A stretch of 64,000 bases of DNA from an uncultured Collinsella sp. (GTDB lineage: Bacteria; Actinomycetota; Coriobacteriia; Coriobacteriales; Coriobacteriaceae), in NCBI GenBank assembly GCA_902470805.1, contig CABRHX010000001.1, positions 173,365 to 237,364 of the forward strand. Reading direction: 5' to 3'. Both the position numbers and the translations under genes were made by a program. The notes beneath the pieces are model-generated. The model was not told where the DNA came from and searched no databases. It worked only from the letters and a program-made list of their open reading frames with translations. Positions 8,474 through 16,915 of this stretch are shown piece after piece. Positions within the stretch are counted from its first letter, which is position 1, and each line of letters starts with the position of its first letter.

Positions 8474-8492
8474 TACATACCGTCAGTATCTA
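8474..8492. promoter_or_regulatory. Second TetR-type operator
   Basis: TACATAC-CGTCA-GTATCTA forms 7-bp arms with one mismatch directly after the TetR stop codon. It shares the CATAC/GTAT half-site with 8408-8428, so the regulator probably binds both. Confidence 0.5.
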
Positions 8493-8494
8493 TA

Positions 8495-9157
8495 TTACCA
8501 CCCAGCACGGTTCCATACGTCCCAAATCTGAGCCGTTGTCTGAAGCACTTCATTACCCAAATCGAGCCCCACCGCGGCCGCCATCTGCGCCAAACATTGC
8601 GCGCGAGCGAGCATTCGATCTTTGGTCTCGAGCGGACGGAACAGCGGCAGCAGCCAAAGATTCGCCAACAACGATACGGCCTCAGCCGCTTCGCGCGGGC
8701 ATTTGCACGCAATGGAGCCGTCGGCGATGCCCTCCTCGATCACTGGCAAGAGACAGCCATCGGCCGACTCGTCAAACGAGCCCTGGTACTGCATCGCCAG
8801 TAGACGCGAGCTTTTTACCGGATCCGCCGCAGGATGCATGCGTGCCCATAGCTCAATTTGTGGAACGACGGACTCGGGCGCGTACAGTCGCTTGAGTTTT
8901 TGGGCTCCGCTCATATTGCCGATACCAAGCGTTGAGCGACGTTGCTCAACAATCGGAGCCATTGCCCGATCAAATGCGGCGTTGAAAATCTCTTCTTTGC
9001 TCTTAAAGTGATGATAGACAGCGCCCTTGGTCATGCCATCGAGGCGGTCGACGATATCTTGAATGCTCGTCCCCTCATAACCCTGTGCGCAGAATAGCTC
9101 CAGCGCCGCGTCGAGAATCTTCGCGACCGTCTCCTCGGGATATTTATTACGACCCAT
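8495..9157 (-). CDS. TetR/AcrR-family transcriptional regulator
   Basis: This 220-residue protein has a canonical N-terminal TetR HTH (about residues 10-55: AKILDAALELFCAQGYEGTS, then TKGAVYHHFKSKEE) and a helical C-terminal sensor domain. The chosen start MGRNKYPEET sits where TetR proteins usually begin; twelve more codons to 9193 are open but lack a ribosome-binding site. It lies upstream of an MFS exporter on the same strand with two matching palindromes between them, the classic layout of a local efflux repressor. Confidence 0.88.
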   Translation of the reverse strand: MGRNKYPEETVAKILDAALELFCAQGYEGTSIQDIVDRLDGMTKGAVYHHFKSKEEIFNAAFDRAMAPIVEQRRSTLGIGNMSGAQKLKRLYAPESVVPQIELWARMHPAADPVKSSRLLAMQYQGSFDESADGCLLPVIEEGIADGSIACKCPREAAEAVSLLANLWLLPLFRPLETKDRMLARAQCLAQMAAAVGLDLGNEVLQTTAQIWDVWNRAGW

Positions 9158-9164
9158 AATCCGT

Positions 9165-9218
9165 CCATCCGCAACGCAAGTCTTGTGCCTCATTGCAGCA
9201 TTTTAACGTTGCGGATGG
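9165..9218. repeat. 12-bp inverted repeat upstream of the TetR gene
   Basis: CCATCCGCAACG (9165-9176) and CGTTGCGGATGG (9207-9218) are exact reverse complements with a 30-base loop, between the end of glnK and the TetR start. There is no T-tract. It could be a leader hairpin of the TetR mRNA or a 3' structure of the amt-glnK transcript. Confidence 0.5.
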
Positions 9219-9231
9219 CAGGCGGTCGATT

Positions 9232-9570
9232 CTACACCGCGGCGGGACCGTGTTCGCCGGTACGGATGCGGATGACTTCCTCGACCGGCTCGACCCAAAT
9301 CTTGCCGTCTCCAACGGCGCCGGTGCGAGCAGCGTTGCAGATGATGTCGACAATGCCATCGACATGTTCATCAGCGCAAATGAGTGTGAACTGCACCTTA
9401 GGAATCGTGTTGACGAGCAACTCGTTGCCGCGCACGTATTCCTTCCAGCCATGCTGTGCACCGCAGCCCTGCACCTGGCTGATGGTCATACCACGAACAT
9501 CAGCAGCAAACAGCGCATCTTTAAGAACCTCAAGCTTCTCGGCACGAACGATCGCCGTAATCTTCTTCAT
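9232..9570 (-). CDS. glnK: P-II family nitrogen regulatory protein GlnK
   Basis: This 112-residue P-II protein has the full fold: MKKITAIVR at the start, a T-loop near 37-55, and GDGKIWVEPVEEVIRIRTGE at the C-terminus. P-II trimers bind ATP/ADP and 2-oxoglutarate and plug Amt channels when nitrogen is ample. It lies 48 bases downstream of amt in the usual amt-glnK order. In an alignment by eye with E. coli GlnB, position 51, the uridylylated Tyr, is Leu (RGNEL instead of RGAEY). Control is therefore probably by ligand binding only or by another modification. Confidence 0.93.
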   Translation of the reverse strand: MKKITAIVRAEKLEVLKDALFAADVRGMTISQVQGCGAQHGWKEYVRGNELLVNTIPKVQFTLICADEHVDGIVDIICNAARTGAVGDGKIWVEPVEEVIRIRTGEHGPAAV

Positions 9571-9618
9571 AGTGAATTCCTCTCTTCAAGAGTTGGTCTG
9601 ACAGAACGTTTGAAACCG

Positions 9619-10896
9619 CTAGTCCAGACCACTGAACGAAGGATATGCGCTCTCGCCGTGCTGACTTGCATCCAGGCCCAGCGCCTCGTCGGCCTCGTCT
9701 ACGCGCAGGCTGCCATGGAAGAGCGCCTTGACCACCGCGGCGATCACCAGGTCGAGCACCAGCACGATAACGACCGTCACCACAATACCCAGAATCTGCG
9801 AGACCAGCAGTGACACTTCGCCTGTGTAGAACAGACCACCCTTGCCAGTCCACGAGAGCTCCGGCACGCAGAACAGGCCCGTGAGCACGCCGCCCAGGAT
9901 GCCGCCGATGCCGTGGCAGCCAAACGCGTCGAGCGCGTCGTCGTAGCCGAACTTGGTCTTAAGGTGGCTAATGGCGAAATAGCAGACGGGCGAGACGATC
10001 AGGCCCATGATCAGCGCCGCCCACGGCTCGACAAAGCCCGCGCCCGGCGTGACCACCACGAGGCCCGCGACCAAACCGGTGCTGGCACCCACCAGCGTGG
10101 GACGGCCGGTGTGCACGCGCTCGATGGCAAGCCACGAGACCATGCCCGCCGCGCTGGCCGTCACGGTGTTGAGGATGGCAAGCGCCGCCACGGCGTCGGC
10201 CTTAAACTCGCTGCCGCCGTTAAAGCCAAACCAGCCAAACCAAAGCAGCCCGGCTCCCAGCGCCACAAACGGCACGTTATGCGGACGGTAGCTCACCATG
10301 CCAAAGCCGCGACGACGGCCGAGCATTAAGCAGAGGATCAGGCCCGTCAGACCGGACGAAATGTGTACCACGTCGCCGCCGGCAAAGTCGAGCGCGTCGA
10401 TGATGTCGCCGATAAAGGAGCCATCGCCGCCCCAGACCATGTGGGCGAGCGGCGCATAGACCACGAGCAGCCAAATGCCCAGGAAGGCCGCCATGGCACC
10501 AAACTTAACGCGGCCGGCCAGGCTGCCCGTGACGATAGCGGCCGTGATCATGGCAAATGCCATCTGGAAGGCGATGTTGATGATCTGAGGGTAGACGGCA
10601 CCGTCCGACGCGGTGCCCTCAGCCGCCTGCAGCACCTGGTTGAGCACCGGCAAGCACAGCAGCTGGTCAAGGCCTCCAATAAACGGGCTGGAACCGTCGC
10701 CGCCGTAGGCTAGCGACCAGCCGGCAACAATCCACAGCACGCCGACCAGGCCAATGGCGCCAAAGCACATGAGCATGGTGTTGATGACATTTTTGCGCCT
10801 GGACAGGCCGCCATAGAAAAACGCCAGACCCGGTGTCATTAAAAACACGAGCATGGTGCAGATGAGCATAAACGTTGTCGATCCCGTATCGTACAT
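9619..10896 (-). CDS. amt: Ammonium transporter Amt
   Basis: This 425-residue protein has about eleven membrane helices and Amt signatures, including the FYGGLSRRKNVINTM segment, the DFAGGDVVHISSG segment and the DALDAFGCHGIGGILGG segment with the conserved pore His residues. It moves ammonium/ammonia across the membrane. The ATG at 10896 follows AAGGGGGAG by four bases; an in-frame ATG at 10953 lacks such a site. It forms an operon with glnK, whose product should gate it. Confidence 0.94.
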   Translation of the reverse strand: MYDTGSTTFMLICTMLVFLMTPGLAFFYGGLSRRKNVINTMLMCFGAIGLVGVLWIVAGWSLAYGGDGSSPFIGGLDQLLCLPVLNQVLQAAEGTASDGAVYPQIINIAFQMAFAMITAAIVTGSLAGRVKFGAMAAFLGIWLLVVYAPLAHMVWGGDGSFIGDIIDALDFAGGDVVHISSGLTGLILCLMLGRRRGFGMVSYRPHNVPFVALGAGLLWFGWFGFNGGSEFKADAVAALAILNTVTASAAGMVSWLAIERVHTGRPTLVGASTGLVAGLVVVTPGAGFVEPWAALIMGLIVSPVCYFAISHLKTKFGYDDALDAFGCHGIGGILGGVLTGLFCVPELSWTGKGGLFYTGEVSLLVSQILGIVVTVVIVLVLDLVIAAVVKALFHGSLRVDEADEALGLDASQHGESAYPSFSGLD

Positions 10897-11094
10897 TCGC
10901 TCCCCCTTGATCGCATGAACGTTGTCGGCGCCCATAATGCGGCCGAGGGGCAACTGGTGTAGACCAGATACAGCGTTGTTAAACGCTGCGTTGTCGAATG
11001 GAAACGGTGCCGCAATCTTGGAAACGGCGCGGCAACGGACGCGAAACGAACGGGAAATACGCGAGCAAGGGAGCCGTGAGCGCGCCCATCCCGG

Positions 11095-12114
11095 CTAGCG
11101 CCGAAACAGCTCGTGGGCGCGGTCGCGGAGATTAGTTGCTCGAATGACACCTTCGTAGCGATTGATGCGCAGACGCGGGAAGGCATTGAAAAAGCGCAGG
11201 TCGCGGCGGCTGAGTGACACGCTCGGTACCGGACGGCTCATGCGCTTGCCGGCAAGGCGACGACTGAGCGACGGACGCGGCATGCTCGGCGCGGCATCGG
11301 CCACGCGGCGGGCGGCAAGCGCCAGGCCACGAGCACCATCCGAGATAAACGTCGGCATCGAAGCCTTCTCACGAAGGGCATCGAGCGCCGCGTCGCCCAG
11401 CTCGGCCAGCCACGCGTTAACGGCACGGCTGCGGATGTGCGTCTGTGCCACCGAGTCAATCGTCGAATCGGGAATACGTTCGAGCATGGAGTCAGACGCA
11501 TCGGCAAGCGACTCATTGATGCGGTCGGCAAGGTCGGCGCGCACGCGCTCCAGCTGATCGGACAGACGCCGCCAGCTCGCCAGCGAGCACAACGCGTCGA
11601 CCATCATCGCGACCGCGACGATAAAGGCGGACAGTCGCACAATCAGCACCGGCAGATGGGCAAGCAGGCCCAACACCGCCGGTTCCACTACGCGACAAAT
11701 GCACAACGAACCCAAACCAAACGCGCAGGCCCAGTACAGACAGATGCGTCCATGCAAATTAAACGGCAGGTGCGAGCAATCCCAAAAGCGCGCGCCTGTT
11801 GTTTTTTCCAATAGAAGGCCCACACTGTACTCGATTACGCTGCATACAAGCGCCGCGGCGACAAACTGGCTCGAGGCATCCGGAATCCCGCGCAGCAAAA
11901 GCCAGCAGGCTATGCCGCCCACACCATAGATAGGGCAACACGGCCCCAGCAAAAATCCACTGTTGGCAAATCGTCCGTGATTGAGCATGGCGCAAACCGT
12001 CGACTCCCATGCCCAACCGCAAAACCCGTAAAAGGCAAACGAGAGCACCAGTGCCGAGAGTGGGCAAGCGGCAAGCGTCGCGCCGCCAAACGCCATATCA
12101 ATCGCGGTTCCCAC
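11095..12114 (-). CDS. Putative ABC transporter permease family membrane protein (CmpB-type)
   Basis: This 339-residue protein begins with several membrane helices carrying the motif FYGFCGWAWESTV and GFLLGPCCPIYGVGG, typical of the family annotated as putative ABC transporter permease (PF06541-like). The C-terminal 150 residues are soluble, charged and Ala/Arg-rich. No ATPase lies nearby, so the transporter name is only a family label. The start is GTG at 12114 after GGAGAGGG, three bases beyond the stop of the HD-domain gene, so translation is probably coupled. Confidence 0.75.
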   Translation of the reverse strand: MGTAIDMAFGGATLAACPLSALVLSFAFYGFCGWAWESTVCAMLNHGRFANSGFLLGPCCPIYGVGGIACWLLLRGIPDASSQFVAAALVCSVIEYSVGLLLEKTTGARFWDCSHLPFNLHGRICLYWACAFGLGSLCICRVVEPAVLGLLAHLPVLIVRLSAFIVAVAMMVDALCSLASWRRLSDQLERVRADLADRINESLADASDSMLERIPDSTIDSVAQTHIRSRAVNAWLAELGDAALDALREKASMPTFISDGARGLALAARRVADAAPSMPRPSLSRRLAGKRMSRPVPSVSLSRRDLRFFNAFPRLRINRYEGVIRATNLRDRAHELFRR

Positions 12115-12117
12115 CGT

Positions 12118-12654
12118 CTACCCTCTCCTCTTTTCACTCGATTCGCTGCTCACGCCATCGTCCGTCTCGTCCTTGCGCGGCAGACGGCCGGCGACCGTCT
12201 CGCGCAGCGCGCACCATTTATCCGCCAGACACACAATCCATGCCTCACGACACGTCGGCGGCACCGGCACCAGCGGAAACATATGCCGCACGATAATAAT
12301 CCGCTCGCGCGGCGTCAGCTCAAAATCTTCCTCCGCACGTGCCAGAGCAAAAAATGGATGCCGGAATCCGTGCAGTCGATGGCTTGGGTCGGGGTCGTGC
12401 CAATCGTAGAGAAAGTAATCGTGTAACAGGGCTCCGCGCAGCAGCGAGGCACGGTCGACCGAAATGCCAGCACGGCCCAAGTGCTCGGCAAAGGACAGGC
12501 TCGCGCGCGCTACCGAAGTCACATGTGCATACACCGTCACATCGCCATGCTGGATAAACTCGCGCGTCAGGTCCAGACGGCCCGCCTGCGCCAGTTGACG
12601 GGCAGCATGGTCTACTTCGCACGCGATTTTCTCGGCACGAACGGCATCGGACAT
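12118..12654 (-). CDS. HD-domain protein
   Basis: This 178-residue protein has an HD-type metal-dependent phosphohydrolase signature (GALLHDYFLYDW) around residue 75 and further conserved His residues (GFRHPFFA, IIVRHMFPL). The family contains nucleotide and phosphate-ester hydrolases; the substrate is unknown. The ATG at 12654 follows AAGGAGG by four bases. It is the first gene of a two-gene unit with the membrane protein at 11095-12114. Confidence 0.8.
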   Translation of the reverse strand: MSDAVRAEKIACEVDHAARQLAQAGRLDLTREFIQHGDVTVYAHVTSVARASLSFAEHLGRAGISVDRASLLRGALLHDYFLYDWHDPDPSHRLHGFRHPFFALARAEEDFELTPRERIIIVRHMFPLVPVPPTCREAWIVCLADKWCALRETVAGRLPRKDETDDGVSSESSEKRRG

Positions 12655-12882
12655 GCTGCCTCCTTCCAGCGGCTCACGGCGACAAGCCACGGCCTGTGCA
12701 CAATCGATAAAAACATCATGGAACACATCAGTATGGCATCGGACAAAACGTTTTGCCCCACCAGTTGGCGAATTACCGCGCCGCCGTCACATATCAAACG
12801 CCAAAATGTGCGAGACTGTCTTGTGCAATTGTGTCGGCCGAGGGAGTGCCGGCGCACGATTCGCATGGAGTAACCCACAACG

Positions 12883-14664
12883 ATGCTGCTTACGCAAACG
12901 ACAACGCCCGAGGACGTCAAGGCTCTCGACCGCGCCGAGCTTCCGCTGCTCTGCGGCGAGATTCGCCACGCCATCCTCGAAAGCTCCGCCGCTGTCGGCG
13001 GACACGTTGCCCCCAACCTGGGCGTCGTTGAGCTTACGGTTGCGCTTCATCGCGTGTTTAACTCCCCTATCGACAAGATTGTCTTTGACGTTTCGCACCA
13101 GACCTACGCCCACAAGGCGCTGACCGGGCGCGCATACACTTATATCGATCCGAAGCGTTATGGTGAGGCTTCTGGCTTTGCCAATCCCGACGAGTCCGAG
13201 CACGACCTGTTCGCCATGGGCCATACCTCCACGTCGGTGAGCCTGGGCTGCGGCCTGGCGCACGCTCGCGACCTGGCGGGCGATGCGTACAACGTCATCA
13301 CCGTTATTGGCGACGGCTCGCTTTCGGGCGGCTTGGCGTTTGAGGGCTTTAACAACGCCGCCGAGCTCGACAGCAACCTGATCATCATCGTCAACGATAA
13401 CGACCAGTCCATCGCCGAGAACCACGGTGGCCTCTATCGCAATCTGGCCGAGCTGCGCACCAGCAACGGCACCTGTGAGCGCAACGTTTTCCGCGCGATG
13501 GGACTCGACTACCGTTATTTGGACGCCGGCAACGACGTGTTGGCCCTGGTCGACACGCTGCAGGAACTGCGCAATATCGATCATCCCATCGTGCTGCACG
13601 TCTCCACCGCCAAGGGCAAGGGCTTTGAGCCGGCCCAGAGCGACCCCGAACGCTGGCACCACGTGGGTCCGTTTGACATGGCGACTGGGCGCAAGCTTTG
13701 CCCGGGCCATCCGAGCGAGCCCGCGCCGCGCACCTATGCTGACATTACGGGCGAGGCGCTCAGCGCCGCCATCGAACGCGATCCACAGGTCGTTGGCATC
13801 ACGGCCGCCACGCCCTACATTATGGGCTTTACACCCGAGCTTCGCGCTGCCGCCGGCAAACAGTTCGTCGATGTGGGCATTGCCGAGGAGCACGCCGTGA
13901 CCTTTGCCACCGCGCTTGCGTGCTCGGGCGCCAAGCCAGTCTTTGGTGTGTACGGTACGTTTTTGCAGCGCGCCTACGACGAGCTGTGGCACGACCTGTG
14001 CCTCAACGACGCCCCCGCAACCATTTTGGTGTTTGGTGCGTCAATCTTTGGCACCACGTCCGAGACGCATCTTTCGTTCTTTGATATTTCCATGCTGGGC
14101 GGTCTTCCCAACATGCACTACCTGGCGCCGGCCTGCATGGAGGAATATCTGTCCATGCTGAGCTGGTCGCTCGACCACCGCGAGCATCCCGTGGCAATCC
14201 GCGTACCGGGCATCGGCCTGGTAAGCCGCCCCGACCTTGCGCCCGCCGAAGACACCGACTACAGCGCCGTTCGCTACAACGTGGTGCGTCAGGGCCGCGA
14301 CGTTGCCGTGCTCGCGCTTGGCGATTTCTTTGAGCTGGGTGAGTGCGTGGCAAACCGCTTGGCCGCCGAGTACGGTATCGAGGCCACGCTCGTCAACCCT
14401 CGCTTTGCAGCCGAGCTCGACCGTGAGTTCCTCGATAGCCTTGCCGCCGAGCATCGCGTTGTCGTCACCCTCGAGGACGGCATCTTGGACGGCGGCTGGG
14501 GTGAGCGCGTGGCATGTTATCTGGCATGCACGCCGTTGCGCACGCGCACCTTCGGCATCGCCAAGGGCTTCCCCGACCGCTACGACCCCAACGAGCTGCT
14601 CGCTCAGAACGGCATGGCGGTCGAGAACATGGCCGCCGAAGCCGTGAGACTACTCAACGAGTAA
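12883..14664 (+). CDS. 1-deoxy-D-xylulose-5-phosphate synthase-like enzyme (divergent)
   Basis: This 593-residue thiamine-diphosphate enzyme has the Dxs domain order: HVAPNLGVVELTVALH, the TPP/Mg motif GDGSLSGGLAFEGFNNA with NDND, then the pyrimidine-binding domain (GIAEEHAVTFA, FLQRAYDEL) and a transketolase C domain. It is slightly shorter than typical Dxs (about 620). By eye the segments aligned with E. coli IDRAG and GADGQTHQG read VFGAS and GTTSETHLS. Arg420 and Asp427, important in the Dxs active site, therefore seem replaced, although His431 remains. It may be a functional paralog with altered substrate use. No isoprenoid genes flank it. Confidence 0.75.
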   Translation: MLLTQTTTPEDVKALDRAELPLLCGEIRHAILESSAAVGGHVAPNLGVVELTVALHRVFNSPIDKIVFDVSHQTYAHKALTGRAYTYIDPKRYGEASGFANPDESEHDLFAMGHTSTSVSLGCGLAHARDLAGDAYNVITVIGDGSLSGGLAFEGFNNAAELDSNLIIIVNDNDQSIAENHGGLYRNLAELRTSNGTCERNVFRAMGLDYRYLDAGNDVLALVDTLQELRNIDHPIVLHVSTAKGKGFEPAQSDPERWHHVGPFDMATGRKLCPGHPSEPAPRTYADITGEALSAAIERDPQVVGITAATPYIMGFTPELRAAAGKQFVDVGIAEEHAVTFATALACSGAKPVFGVYGTFLQRAYDELWHDLCLNDAPATILVFGASIFGTTSETHLSFFDISMLGGLPNMHYLAPACMEEYLSMLSWSLDHREHPVAIRVPGIGLVSRPDLAPAEDTDYSAVRYNVVRQGRDVAVLALGDFFELGECVANRLAAEYGIEATLVNPRFAAELDREFLDSLAAEHRVVVTLEDGILDGGWGERVACYLACTPLRTRTFGIAKGFPDRYDPNELLAQNGMAVENMAAEAVRLLNE

Positions 14665-14667
14665 GAA

Positions 14668-14709
14668 AACCTCCGCAAGGAAAGCACTCCTGCGGAGGTT
14701 TTTATTTTC
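14668..14709 (+). terminator. Terminator of the Dxs-like gene
   Basis: AACCTCCGCA and TGCGGAGGTT form a 10-bp perfect stem followed by TTTATTTTC, three bases beyond the stop codon. Confidence 0.9.
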
Positions 14710-14721
14710 GCGACGCGATTA

Positions 14722-14938
14722 TCTCAATCTGTAACATCTAGGGCCCGAATTCCTGTCTAACTGTTACAGATCTAGACAAGACGTCTTAGTCCCTGACCTT
14801 TGTCTCAATCTGTAACAGATAGAGACCTTTTAGCCATCCAGATGTTACAGATCGAGACATTCGAATTCCCCTGAAGAGAAAATCTCGATCTGTAACAGTT
14901 ACTCGGCAAAAATGGCTGCAGATGTTACAGATCGAGAC
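14722..14938. repeat. Six alternating copies of a 16-17-base repeat
   Basis: The unit (G)TCTCRATCTGTAACA occurs at 14722-14737 (forward), 14759-14777 (reverse, diverged), 14802-14817 (forward), 14842-14858 (reverse), 14883-14899 (forward) and 14922-14938 (reverse). The copies alternate strictly in orientation with 20-27-base unrelated spacers, so neighbours can pair as three stem-loops. The otherwise gene-free interval 14710-15121 holds this array, a half copy of the CCTGTCCCTTTTTGG repeat near 14987-15006 and the promoter of the next operon. Confidence 0.8.
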
Positions 14939-15048
14939 AAAACAGCAAGGCATGCCGCTGCATCGGTCAGAACCACCACAAAGGTGCCTGTCCCTTTTTG
15001 GTAGGTAGAATTACCCATAAGGTAAGTATGTTTCTGAGTTATTTCGTG

Positions 15049-15078
15049 TTGACCCATTTGAGCGCGATAGGGTATAAC
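15049..15078 (+). promoter_or_regulatory. Promoter of the amino acid ABC importer operon
   Basis: TTGACC (15049-15054), an 18-base spacer and TATAAC (15073-15078) precede the substrate-binding protein gene, giving a 5' UTR of about 35 bases. Confidence 0.65.
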
Positions 15079-15121
15079 TCTACTCAACCGCTAGGGATTT
15101 TATTGAGAAAGGTGTTCTACC

Positions 15122-16117
15122 ATGAGCAAGAACCTCTCCCAGCAGGTCGTTCTCGACCGCCGCGGCTTCGTTGCCGCCACCTTCGCAACCGTCGCCGGCC
15201 TTGGTCTTGCCGGCTGCTCCGACACCAGCGCCGAGGCCGACAAGAGTTCCGCCGCCGGCTCTTCCAAGAGCTCCGAGGATACCGAGGCTTCCACCACGCT
15301 CGACGCTAAGGCATTCGACAAGCTCGTCGACAACGGCCCCAAGGCCGATGACGACGCCATCGCCGCCAGCACCTGGGCCACGGCCGTTAAGGACGCCGGC
15401 GTCTTTAAGATCGGTGGCGTTCAGACTTCCACGCTCTTCTCCCTCCTCAACGAGAAAGACGGTCAGACCCGCGGCTTCGACGCCGGTATCGCACAGCTCC
15501 TGTCCAACTACATCCTGGGCGAGAACAAGGTCGAGATCACCCAGGTGACCTCGGACACGCGCGAGTCCGTCTTGCAGAACGGCCAGGTCGACGCCGTCTT
15601 TGCCACCTACACCATCACCGACGAGCGCAAGAAGCTTGTCTCCTTCGCCGGTCCTTATTACTACACGCAGCAGGCCATCCTGGTGCTTGCCGGTAACGAC
15701 GACATCAAGAGCGTCGACGACCTGGCCGACAAGAACGTCGCCGTCCAGTCCGGCTCCAACGGCCCCGCCATCCTGGAGGAGTTCGCTCCCAAGGCCAGCC
15801 AGCAGGAGTTCAAGACCGACGAGGAGGCCCGCCAGGCACTCCAGCAGGGCCGCGTTGACGCCTACGTCATCGATAACAACATGCAGCAGAGCGCCCTGGT
15901 CCGCGAGCCCGGTAAGTACAAGATCGCCGGCAAGCCCTTCGGCAGCAAGGAGCCCTATGGCATCGGCCTGCCGCTCGATTCCGACGGCGTCGCCTTTGTC
16001 AATGACTTCCTTAAGAAGATCGAGGACGACGGCACCTGGACTGAGCTGTGGCAGATCTGCATCGGCGACCGTACGGGCGACACCAATGTTCCCGAGCTGC
16101 CCGAGATCGGCGCCTAG
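15122..16117 (+). CDS. Polar amino acid ABC transporter substrate-binding lipoprotein
   Basis: This 331-residue exported protein has a twin-Arg-like DRRGFVA followed by a hydrophobic stretch and lipobox LAGC (Cys32), so it should be lipid-anchored outside the cell. A Ser/Glu-rich linker leads to a type II periplasmic-binding fold (SBP_bac_3; GFDAGIAQLLSNY, AVFATYTITDERK). These bind glutamate, glutamine, aspartate or similar amino acids. It is followed by two permeases and an ATPase. A hairpin at 16206-16237 before the permeases probably lowers their expression relative to the binding protein. Confidence 0.92.
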   Translation: MSKNLSQQVVLDRRGFVAATFATVAGLGLAGCSDTSAEADKSSAAGSSKSSEDTEASTTLDAKAFDKLVDNGPKADDDAIAASTWATAVKDAGVFKIGGVQTSTLFSLLNEKDGQTRGFDAGIAQLLSNYILGENKVEITQVTSDTRESVLQNGQVDAVFATYTITDERKKLVSFAGPYYYTQQAILVLAGNDDIKSVDDLADKNVAVQSGSNGPAILEEFAPKASQQEFKTDEEARQALQQGRVDAYVIDNNMQQSALVREPGKYKIAGKPFGSKEPYGIGLPLDSDGVAFVNDFLKKIEDDGTWTELWQICIGDRTGDTNVPELPEIGA

Positions 16118-16205
16118 GCAGCGAGCCTGGTAACGGCCGCAACGAAACCATACGGAAACGCATGATGCGCTTTATTGCGATAAACTGTTTCCAATCTGAG
16201 TTGTC

Positions 16206-16237
16206 GGGGCTTCCGTACACACGGGAGCCCCTTTCCT
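16206..16237 (+). terminator. Attenuator-like hairpin between binding protein and permeases
   Basis: GGGGCTTCCGT and ACGGGAGCCCC form an 11-base stem with one mismatch/bulge and a 4-base loop, followed by TTTCCTT. Its place inside the operon fits partial termination that keeps the binding protein in excess. Confidence 0.6.
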
Positions 16238-16255
16238 TATCGGCGGGAGGTCCGC

Positions 16256-16915
16256 ATGAGTCTCTCCGAACTCTGGTCGCTCTATGGCCAGAACTATATC
16301 GACGCGCTGCTAGCAACCTGGGGCATGACGCTTGAGTCGTTTGCCATCGCCATGGTGCTGGCCGTCGCCGTCACCGTGATGCGTGTGTCGCCGCTCAAGC
16401 CACTGCGCGTCTTTGGCGACCTGTATGTCCAGGTCTTCCGTAACATCCCCGGCATCGCGCTGCTCATCATCGTCGTCTATGCGCTGCCGCCGCTCAAGGT
16501 CGTTCTGCCCTACCGCACCTGCGTTATCGTCGCCACGGTCCTTTTGGGCTCGGCCTTTGGCTCCGAAAACTTTATGAGCGGTATCAACACCGTCGGCGTC
16601 GGCCAGGTCGAAGCCGCACGTTCGCTCGGCATGAGCTTTAATCGCATCCTCGCCAAGATCGTGATTCCGCAGGCACTGCGCTCGAGCGTATTGCCCATGA
16701 CCAACCTCTTTATCGCCGTCATGCTCACCACCGCGCTCGGCAGTCAGGTGCCGCTTAAACCGCAGGAGCTCACCGGCGTGGTGAGCTATATCAACACGCG
16801 CTCACTTGGCGGCGTCGCCGCGTTCTTTATCTCGGCGCTCGGCTACCTGGGCACGGCCTTTGTGGTGAGCCACATCGGCAACTATATCGATAAGAAGGTG
16901 AGGATCCTCCGATGA
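16256..16915 (+). CDS. Amino acid ABC transporter permease (GluC-type)
   Basis: This 219-residue permease of the HisM/GluC type has five or so membrane helices and the EAA loop (GVGQVEAARSLGMSFNRILA) that docks on the ATPase. The start follows GGCGGGAGG. It overlaps the next permease gene by 4 bases (ATGA), so the two are translationally coupled and should form the heterodimeric channel. Confidence 0.92.
   Translation: MSLSELWSLYGQNYIDALLATWGMTLESFAIAMVLAVAVTVMRVSPLKPLRVFGDLYVQVFRNIPGIALLIIVVYALPPLKVVLPYRTCVIVATVLLGSAFGSENFMSGINTVGVGQVEAARSLGMSFNRILAKIVIPQALRSSVLPMTNLFIAVMLTTALGSQVPLKPQELTGVVSYINTRSLGGVAAFFISALGYLGTAFVVSHIGNYIDKKVRILR

Noticed and set aside
14722..14938. CRISPR array
   Set aside because: The repeats alternate in orientation, are only about 16 bases long with imperfect copies, and no cas gene is near.
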